Source of the DNA: an uncultured Bacteroidales bacterium
GTDB taxonomy: Bacteria; Bacteroidota; Bacteroidia; Bacteroidales; Paludibacteraceae
Direction of reading: 5' to 3'
DNA: 11,861 bases
Assembly (NCBI GenBank): GCA_945787425.1
Contig: CALZHO010000017.1
Coordinates: 1-11,861, forward strand
How positions within the stretch are numbered: position 1 is the first letter of the stretch; the number at the start of each line of letters is the position of its first letter. The notes beneath the pieces are model-generated. The model had not been told where the DNA came from, made no database searches, and was given only the letters and a program-made list of their open reading frames with translations. This document shows positions 7,011-11,861 of this stretch, piece after piece. Both the position numbers and the translations under genes were made by a program.

Positions 7011-7076
7011 ATTGTGCGTGTATTGTCCGTCTATTGTGCGTGAATAGTGCGTCTATTGTGCGTCTATTGTGCGTAA
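7011..7076. repeat. 11-base tandem array (6 x ATTGTGCGTCT) upstream of asd
   Basis: Six contiguous 11-base units run from 7011 to 7076: ATTGTGCGTGT, ATTGTCCGTCT, ATTGTGCGTGA, ATAGTGCGTCT, ATTGTGCGTCT and ATTGTGCGTAA. The array ends 20 bases before the asd start codon (6990) and so probably lies in the asd 5' leader or promoter. There are no spacers between units, so it is a minisatellite and not a CRISPR array. Confidence 0.95.
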
Positions 7077-7090
7077 TTGACGGCGAAAAT

Positions 7091-7120
7091 AGAGCCGTTT
7101 GGCAAATGCCAAACAGCCCT
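7091..7120 (-). terminator. intrinsic terminator after the DUF2582 gene
   Basis: On the minus strand the arms 7120-7108 and 7103-7091 pair over 13 bases around a four-base ATTT loop, using two G-U pairs, and are followed by ATTTTC. Those two positions mispair if the plus strand is transcribed, so the structure favours the minus direction. It begins 11 bases after the DUF2582 stop codon. The T tract is short, so termination may be partial, with some read-through into asd. Confidence 0.65.
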
Positions 7121-7131
7121 AAGAATAACGA

Positions 7132-7326
7132 TTAAAGCAAAGAAATAGTCAATTCTTTTGCCTCTTCGAAAGCGATTTTACCTTCGCGGGCCAACCAGCC
7201 CAAAGCGAGGTTCAAATCGTCGTTCTTCAAATTTGTAGCTTTCTTCAAAGCTTTGAATGTGAGAGCACCACCTTGTAATGCATTCCAGATCAAACCTGCG
7301 TTCTCACCAATTTTAGTTGTAATCAT
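7132..7326 (-). CDS. small winged-helix protein (DUF2582 family)
   Basis: The 64-residue protein MITTKIGENAGLIWNALQGG... is a single compact domain. The segments GENAGLIWNALQ (about 7-18), LTFKALKKATNL (22-33) and DDLNLALGWLAREGKIAFEE (36-55) give the helix, helix-turn-helix and wing of a winged-helix fold. I recognise the LALGWLAREGKI core as the DUF2582 family, common in Bacteroidetes; its molecular role is not established. DNA binding is plausible but could equally be lost, since many such stand-alone domains act in protein contacts. It lies between fabF and asd on the same strand, preceded by a GTTTCAAA repeat array and followed by a terminator-like hairpin, so it may be its own short transcription unit. 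Confidence 0.82.
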   Translation of the reverse strand: MITTKIGENAGLIWNALQGGALTFKALKKATNLKNDDLNLALGWLAREGKIAFEEAKELTISLL

Positions 7327-7361
7327 AATACCTTAAAAAATAAAAACAGTTAATATATAAT

Positions 7362-7374
7362 GTGGCTGAGCCAC
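7362..7374. other. small hairpin between fabF and the DUF2582 gene
   Basis: GTGGC (7362-7366) and GCCAC (7370-7374) form a perfect five-pair stem with a TGA loop. No U tract follows on either strand, so I do not call it a terminator. It would fall in the leader of the DUF2582 transcript or the trailer of fabF. Confidence 0.45.
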
Positions 7375-7414
7375 GTTTCAAAAGTTTCAAAAGTTTCAAA
7401 GTTTCAAAGTTTCA
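7375..7414. repeat. GTTTCAAA(A) tandem array between fabF and the DUF2582 gene
   Basis: Two 9-base units GTTTCAAAA (7375-7383 and 7384-7392), two 8-base units GTTTCAAA (7393-7400 and 7401-7408) and a partial GTTTCA (7409-7414) follow one another without spacers. On the minus strand each unit supplies a TTTG, the core of the Bacteroidetes promoter elements. AACTTTTG or AAACTTTG occurs repeatedly, one base from the TAnnTTTG consensus. The array starts 49 bases upstream of the DUF2582 start codon. Confidence 0.93.
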
Positions 7415-7441
7415 TCAGCAAAGCTGCTGGTTTTCAATGCT

Positions 7442-8695
7442 TCAAAGTTTTTTGAAGAGCAAGCATGCGTTGTGACCACCAAAGCCAAAATTATTGCTCA
7501 TCGCATAGTGGATATTCCGCTGCTGTGCTTGATTGAAAGTGAAATTGAGTTTATAATCAATATTTGAGTCCTCGTCCCCCTCTTCGTGATTGATAGTAGG
7601 AGTCACCACCCCACGTTGCATAGATAGGATAGAAATAATAGCTTCTACCGCTCCTGTTCCTCCCAAAAGATGCCCTGTCATGGACTTGGATGAAGTCAGC
7701 GAGATATGGTATGTGTGTTCAGCAAACACAGCTTTTACGGCTTTCAATTCTGCTAAATCTCCAATCGGAGTAGAAGTACCATGTGTATTGATATAATCCA
7801 CCTCATCCGGTTTGATACCTGCATCATTGATGGCGAGTTGCATGGCATTTTTGGCTCCTATTCCGTCAGGATCAGATGCAGTCAAGTGATAAGCATCAGA
7901 AGTCAATCCAACGCCGATAAGTTCGGCATAAATATGCGCTCCACGCGCCTTCGCATGCTCATATTCCTCCAGCACAAGCGTACCTGCTCCTTCACCTAAG
8001 ACAAAGCCATCACGCGAAGCAGAGAAAGGACGACATGCTGTCTCAGGCGAGTCATTGCGGGTTGAGAGAGCGTGTAAGGCATTAAAACCACCTATGCCTG
8101 ACACTTCTACAGCAGCCTCCGTTCCTCCAGAAATCATCACATCCGCCAAGCCCATTCGTATTTGATAATACGCTCCCGCAATAGCATGCGCCGAAGAAGC
8201 ACAAGCTGAAGTAGTAGCATAGTTTACACCTTTGAATCCATATCGAATAGCTAATATTCCAGCTGCCATATTGGTAATAGACATCGGGATGAAAAATGGA
8301 CTATGACGAGGCGTACCATCTCCTGCACCATATCCACCAATATTCACATCCAACGTGTGAACACCGCCCATACCACTACCATATATGATACCGCAACGAA
8401 GTGCATCCTCTTGATTTACATCAATCTGTGCATCTAACATCGCTTCCTCAGCCGATTTGATAGCATAATGGATACAACGATCATATCGTCGCGCCTCCTT
8501 TGGATCAAGAATAGATGATATATCTAAATTCTTCACTTCACACGCAAATCGCGTCTTGAATTTAGATGCATCAAAATGAGTAATGAAATCTGCTGCACTC
8601 TTACCCTTTAGAAGATTCTCCCAACATGTAGGAACATCGTTTCCCAACGGTGTTACCATTCCTATACCAGTAATAACAACTCTCCTCTTCTCCAT
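7442..8695 (-). CDS. fabF: beta-ketoacyl-ACP synthase II
   Basis: At 417 residues this is a full-length condensing enzyme that extends acyl-ACP with malonyl-ACP in fatty acid synthesis in the cytoplasm. The fold-defining residues are all present: VVITGIGMVTPLG (6-18), catalytic Cys165 in TTSACASSAHA, His305 in NTHGTSTPIGD, Lys337 and His342 in SSKSMTGH, and the gating loop NNFGFGGHNA (401-410). The length and motif set fit KAS II (FabF) rather than FabB or FabH. It begins 70 bases after acpP on the same strand, the usual acpP-fabF order. In many Bacteroidetes, as I recall, rnc follows fabF; here a small winged-helix gene does. A seven-pair hairpin in the acpP-fabF gap may adjust the ratio of the two products. 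Confidence 0.96.
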   Translation of the reverse strand: MEKRRVVITGIGMVTPLGNDVPTCWENLLKGKSAADFITHFDASKFKTRFACEVKNLDISSILDPKEARRYDRCIHYAIKSAEEAMLDAQIDVNQEDALRCGIIYGSGMGGVHTLDVNIGGYGAGDGTPRHSPFFIPMSITNMAAGILAIRYGFKGVNYATTSACASSAHAIAGAYYQIRMGLADVMISGGTEAAVEVSGIGGFNALHALSTRNDSPETACRPFSASRDGFVLGEGAGTLVLEEYEHAKARGAHIYAELIGVGLTSDAYHLTASDPDGIGAKNAMQLAINDAGIKPDEVDYINTHGTSTPIGDLAELKAVKAVFAEHTYHISLTSSKSMTGHLLGGTGAVEAIISILSMQRGVVTPTINHEEGDEDSNIDYKLNFTFNQAQQRNIHYAMSNNFGFGGHNACLLFKKL

Positions 8696-8709
8696 ATAAT
8701 ATCAACAAC

Positions 8710-8742
8710 AGCGAGTCCACAGTAAAGAACCGCAAACTCGCT
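8710..8742 (-). other. possible hairpin in the acpP-fabF intergenic gap
   Basis: AGCGAGT (8710-8716) is complementary to ACTCGCT (8736-8742) across a 19-base loop. There is no T tract, so full termination is unlikely. It could stabilise the acpP mRNA end or partly block read-through into fabF. Seven pairs with a long loop may be chance. Confidence 0.35.
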
Positions 8743-8765
8743 AATGAAAAAATTAGATAGGCGAA

Positions 8766-9002
8766 TTAAGCCTGAAGTTTCTCAATGTAATCAATTACGT
8801 CCTTTACAGTGTTGATTTTTTGAGTATCCTCATCAGGAATAGAAATACCAAATTCTTTCTCAAATTCCATAATCAACTCTACTGTATCCAATGAGTCTGC
8901 ATTAAGATCTGCTGTAAAACTTGCCTCTGGAGTAACTTGTGATTCTTCAACACCAAGTTTATCCACGATGATTGCTTTTACTTTTGCTTCAATTTCAGCC
9001 AT
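8766..9002 (-). CDS. acpP: acyl carrier protein
   Basis: The 78-residue acidic protein carries growing acyl chains on a 4'-phosphopantetheine arm during fatty acid synthesis. The arm attaches to Ser37 in the motif [18 protein letters not shown] (31-48), which is intact. The rest is the usual four-helix bundle, ending [10 protein letters not shown], and the size is typical. ATG at 9002-9000 is chosen over a longer reading from 9089, whose 29 extra residues are basic and unlike any ACP. The upstream A/T-rich leader of about 70 bases and a near-consensus promoter at 9079-9110 also support this start. It is followed by fabF, its partner enzyme. Confidence 0.97.
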   Translation of the reverse strand: MAEIEAKVKAIIVDKLGVEESQVTPEASFTADLNADSLDTVELIMEFEKEFGISIPDEDTQKINTVKDVIDYIEKLQA

Positions 9003-9078
9003 AATGTTAATGATTTTTTTATTATTAATAATTATATAGATTTTTCTTTTTCTTTTGATTACTGCACAAAATCGGGTG

Positions 9079-9110
9079 CAAAGTAACAACTTTTTTTTCG
9101 ATTTTCCAAA
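9079..9110 (-). promoter_or_regulatory. probable Bacteroidetes-type promoter for acpP-fabF
   Basis: On the minus strand TTTG (9110-9107) is followed after 20 bases by TTACTTTG (9086-9079), one mismatch from TAnnTTTG. The expected start near 9072 gives a leader of about 70 bases, extremely A/T-rich, ahead of the acpP ATG at 9002. The gap between the metallophosphatase stop (9132) and acpP holds nothing else I can name. Confidence 0.65.
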
Positions 9111-9131
9111 TTTTTAGGCATAAATCTGCAA

Positions 9132-9980
9132 TTATTCCGCTATTTTAAGCAAAATTTTGCCCATTCTGGCTCCAGACTTGCCCATCTGCGACAATAAAAC
9201 ACTATCGCCATCTAAATTTTCAACATACCTATTTGTGACCACTTTATGGGTATGTCCCCCCACAATCACATCAATATTGCGTGTCGCTTTAGCCAACGCA
9301 ACATCGGATATTTGTTCATCGCTTACGGCATCAGTCCCAAGATGGCTGAGGCATATCACGACATCGCATTTATGGATTTTCTTCAAATCGTCAGCCACCT
9401 TTTGCACCACAGGTATAGGTTCTAAATATCGAAGTGGATAAAAATTCTTTTCTGCAATCAAACCTTTTGGATTGACACCTACACCTAATATACCCACGCG
9501 AACGCCCGCGCGCGTGAGCACCACATAAGGACGCACAAGACCCTCCAATGGAGTGTTTTGCACATCGTAATTAGTGGATACCACCGCAAAATGGGCATCT
9601 CGCAAAACACTTGCCAACGTATCCACCCCATTATCGAACTCATGATTGCCCAATGTCACGGCATCGTACCCCATCCTATTAAACGCATCCACTTCCACTC
9701 TTCCTCGATAGAAATTAAAATAGGGCGTCCCTTGGCAAAAATCGCCTGCATCCACGAGAATCAGGTTGGGATTAGCTTCTCGCTCCTGCTGTATGAGTCC
9801 CATTCTTCTTGCATATCCAGCATGATTACCATTCCGTTTTCCCGCAGCAATAGGTTCTATCTGCGAATGTGTATCGTTGGTATGCAAGATAACCAACGTA
9901 TCGGTGGCTGAAGAACAAGCAGCAAAGAAGAAGCCCAACAGTAGCCCTATACAACCATTAAAAACGCTTTTGTACTTCAT
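9132..9980 (-). CDS. metallophosphatase lipoprotein of the 5'-nucleotidase family
   Basis: The 282-residue protein starts with a lipoprotein-type signal: MKYKSV, a hydrophobic run and a lipobox FAAC with Cys22, so it should be exported and membrane-anchored. The rest is a calcineurin-like phosphoesterase domain with every metal-binding motif: HTNDTHSQ (33-40), LVDAGDF (75-81), LGNHEFDNG (110-118), LSHLG (211-215) and GGHTH (241-245). It resembles the N-terminal domain of UshA-type 5'-nucleotidases, but the C-terminal substrate-binding domain is absent. In Bacteroidetes, as I recall, that domain is often a separate neighbouring gene; none lies in this window. ATG 9980 gives a normal signal peptide and a 23-base overlap with mutL; ATG 10013 is possible but would precede it with 11 unneeded residues. 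Substrate unknown, nucleotide phosphates being likely. Confidence 0.87.
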   Translation of the reverse strand: MKYKSVFNGCIGLLLGFFFAACSSATDTLVILHTNDTHSQIEPIAAGKRNGNHAGYARRMGLIQQEREANPNLILVDAGDFCQGTPYFNFYRGRVEVDAFNRMGYDAVTLGNHEFDNGVDTLASVLRDAHFAVVSTNYDVQNTPLEGLVRPYVVLTRAGVRVGILGVGVNPKGLIAEKNFYPLRYLEPIPVVQKVADDLKKIHKCDVVICLSHLGTDAVSDEQISDVALAKATRNIDVIVGGHTHKVVTNRYVENLDGDSVLLSQMGKSGARMGKILLKIAE

Positions 9981-11754
9981 CGAGTGTAAGAATTGTGAAA
10001 ATAGTTTGACCATTATTGAGGTATTGTGCAGAGTATTTTTCGTTGAAACGAATCAGCAAGTCGCGCATCTCCAAGTCAGTGAGCGATTTACCCAGAGGTA
10101 TTGCCATCTTATCCGCGAGTGTCAAAGTCATAGCTTCTTGCCATTGAAGAGCCACATTAGACCCCGTATCTTGCACTTGGTGAATGACTTGCAGGAGCGT
10201 ATCTATCGGATTCACTTGTCCGAGTTGCATAGGAACCGCTGTGATGGTATATGCATTGGGCGACAACTGTTCCAACGCAAAACCCATCACTTGCAAATCG
10301 TCTTGCAATGATTGCAGTGTAGTCATATCAACATTGGAGAGTTCAATCACTTCGGGGAAAAGCAGAGATTGGGATATTCCCTTACGTTCCTTCAGTTGAG
10401 ACAACAATTCCTTGTACAAGACAGCCGCATGAACACGATGTTGGTGAACCAGCATTAATCCCTGCTCTGTAGGCAGCACAATATACTTATTTTGCCACTG
10501 CATCAGTGGAGTGGTATCCGTAATGGATGGCAGTGTGAATAACTGTTGAGGAGTCAGTTCAGACGTTGGCTCATAGGAAGATGGCACATACAGTTTCTCC
10601 CAGTCATTTGCAGCAGGCTGTTGGCGTGACGATGACGTCTTAAAGGGATTATAAGAAGGGTCCACCTGCAACCGCGGCATGGCAATCGTTGTTGGTTTAG
10701 GAGAAGTCTGCGGCATCTCAATACGCGTTTCTGATGTAAAATCCAAGGATGGCGTAATATTAAACTTACCTAAGGACTCGCGTACCGCAGCCAAGAGTAT
10801 TTGGAATATTGCTTGCTCATCAGCAAACTTGATTTCAGTCTTAGTGGGATGTATATTCACATCTATCGCATCTGGCTGAATATCAAAATAGATGAAATAT
10901 GAAGGGACAGTGTCCGCCGCTAACAGTCCAGAATAGGCAGTAAGAATGGCCTTATGAAAATAAGGATGACGCATAAATCGCCCGTTCACGAAGAAATATT
11001 GATGGCTATTCTTCGTCGCCATCTCTGGTTTTCCCACAAACCCATAGATATTTACCAGTTCGGTATTAGCAGAAACATCAACGAGCTGGCTGGTGAAAGG
11101 TTTGGCGGTATGCCCAAAAACATTCTCTATCCGCTGCTTCAAAGAAGAGATAGGAAGTTCAGATATTATTTCGTCATTATTGACCAGAGTGAATTGCACT
11201 CCAGGATAGACCAATGCGATACGATTGTACTCCATTTGAATATTCCGCATTTCGGTCTGGTCTGTTTTCAGGAAGCGTCGTCTTGCAGGCACATTATAAA
11301 ACAGGTTCTTCACACGAATATTCGTGCCCAGAGGACATTGCACGAGTTCTTGCGCCATGACATCAGAGCCAGCTATTTCCAGACGCGTACCCATCTCATC
11401 TTCAGGTCGCCGTGTAGTGACCTCCACATGAGCTACCGCACAGATACTGGCCAAAGCCTCTCCACGGAAGCCCATGGTACGAAGCTGAAAAAGATCAGAT
11501 GCTTGTTGAATCTTGGATGTAGCATGTCGTTCGAAAGCCATACGCGCATCTGTTGGGCTCATACCTTTTCCATCATCAATCACCTGCAACAAAGTACGCC
11601 CACCATCTCGTACCAGAATACGGATGTGTGTAGCACCTGCATCCAGCGAATTTTCCACCAACTCTTTTAGACAAGATGCTGGACGCTGAATCACCTCGCC
11701 AGCCGCAATTTGGTTGGCTACATTATCAGGCAACAGATGGATAATATCACTCAT
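9958..11754 (-). CDS. mutL: DNA mismatch repair protein MutL
   Basis: This 598-residue cytoplasmic ATPase links mismatch recognition by MutS to strand removal. The GHKL ATPase domain is intact: ELVENSLDAGA (31-41), VIDDGKGM (58-65), FERHATSK (74-81) and GFRGEALASI (95-104). A low-complexity linker (about 333-415) leads to the C-terminal dimerisation domain. There the endonuclease motif DQHA(X)2E(X)4E is replaced by HQHRVHAAVLYK (437-448), and the later metal-binding segments read LADKMAI and NNGQT rather than the usual ACR/ACH and HGRP types, so nuclease activity is not expected. QSLLFP (462-467) matches the QxLxxP clamp-binding motif. ATG 11754 overlaps the upstream stop by ATGA; a longer reading from 11802 would copy the upstream gene's membrane segment in another frame. 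Confidence 0.93.
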   Translation of the reverse strand: MSDIIHLLPDNVANQIAAGEVIQRPASCLKELVENSLDAGATHIRILVRDGGRTLLQVIDDGKGMSPTDARMAFERHATSKIQQASDLFQLRTMGFRGEALASICAVAHVEVTTRRPEDEMGTRLEIAGSDVMAQELVQCPLGTNIRVKNLFYNVPARRRFLKTDQTEMRNIQMEYNRIALVYPGVQFTLVNNDEIISELPISSLKQRIENVFGHTAKPFTSQLVDVSANTELVNIYGFVGKPEMATKNSHQYFFVNGRFMRHPYFHKAILTAYSGLLAADTVPSYFIYFDIQPDAIDVNIHPTKTEIKFADEQAIFQILLAAVRESLGKFNITPSLDFTSETRIEMPQTSPKPTTIAMPRLQVDPSYNPFKTSSSRQQPAANDWEKLYVPSSYEPTSELTPQQLFTLPSITDTTPLMQWQNKYIVLPTEQGLMLVHQHRVHAAVLYKELLSQLKERKGISQSLLFPEVIELSNVDMTTLQSLQDDLQVMGFALEQLSPNAYTITAVPMQLGQVNPIDTLLQVIHQVQDTGSNVALQWQEAMTLTLADKMAIPLGKSLTDLEMRDLLIRFNEKYSAQYLNNGQTIFTILTLDEVQKRF

Positions 11755-11861
11755 AGAAAATAGTAAAAGACAACCAACAGCATGACCAATAGCGCCACCC
11801 ACAATAGGAGTTTGGATTTACGCTGTTTTTGCTCTTTTCGCTTGTACGTATTCAACTCGTG
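11751..11861 (-). CDS. C-terminal end of an unrecognised membrane-anchored protein
   Basis: Only the last 36 codons are inside the window; the gene enters from the right edge. They encode a basic stretch, YKRKEQKQRKSK, then about 19 hydrophobic residues (LLLWVALLVMLLVVFYYFL) and a stop. This predicts a C-terminal membrane anchor with the basic stretch on the cytoplasmic side. Its TGA (11753-11751) overlaps the mutL ATG as ATGA, so it is co-transcribed and probably translationally coupled with mutL. I do not recognise the family from this fragment. Confidence 0.7.
   Translation of the reverse strand, partial: HELNTYKRKEQKQRKSKLLLWVALLVMLLVVFYYFL

Noticed and set aside
7362..7374. GTGGC-TGA-GCCAC hairpin as the fabF terminator
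   Set aside because: The stem is only five pairs and no T tract follows on the minus strand.
7011..7414. CRISPR-like repeats
   Set aside because: The units are 8-11 bases and contiguous, with no unique spacers, and there are no cas genes.
9003..9089. Longer acpP start adding 29 residues
   Set aside because: The extension is basic and overlaps the probable promoter; the 78-residue protein is the standard ACP size.
10954..11670. 238-codon open frame on the plus strand opposite mutL
   Set aside because: It is antisense to the intact MutL ATPase domain, with no recognisable protein features.
11755..11802. Longer mutL start adding 16 residues
   Set aside because: The extension is read from the upstream gene's membrane segment in another frame, and the ATGA overlap gives the normal MutL N-terminus.

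Overview
The window looks like a chromosomal housekeeping segment of a member of the Bacteroidetes, most likely order Bacteroidales. Four promoters fit the Bacteroidetes pattern (TTTG, about 20 bases, then TAnnTTTG), start codons lack a clear Shine-Dalgarno sequence, and a DUF5063 gene, the long ParC with an acidic tail and the MutL C-terminal region all resemble that phylum. I cannot place it to genus.

Layout. Positions 1-408 hold the start of a DUF5063 gene on the minus strand. A short intergenic stretch with two interleaved divergent promoters follows. Positions 498-2576 carry upp, a VanZ-like gene and dprA on the plus strand, each overlapping the next by about 22 bases. A new promoter at 2611-2641 then drives a 55-residue two-helix membrane protein, folB and parC (to 5857). 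A strong bidirectional terminator (5873-5899) separates this from the minus-strand half. Read in the direction of transcription from the right edge, that half holds the end of an unrecognised membrane-anchored protein, mutL, a metallophosphatase lipoprotein of the 5'-nucleotidase family, acpP, fabF, a 64-residue winged-helix protein (DUF2582) and asd.

The genes are a functional mix: pyrimidine salvage (upp), folate synthesis (folB), DNA uptake, topology and repair (dprA, parC, mutL), fatty acid synthesis (acpP-fabF) and aspartate-family amino acid and cell wall precursor synthesis (asd). I see no mobile element, CRISPR array, RNA gene, toxin or defence cassette. No intergenic gap exceeds about 130 bases.

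The unusual content is fine-scale. Three unrelated short tandem repeat arrays (7, 8-9 and 11 base units) lie within 1.4 kb around asd. One, nine heptamers long, sits in frame inside the asd coding sequence, where a change of one or two units would break the gene. ParC ends in QLSLF, a match to the sliding-clamp binding motif. MutL lacks the metal-binding endonuclease residues yet keeps a QxLxxP clamp-binding motif. I found no convincing new multi-gene system.
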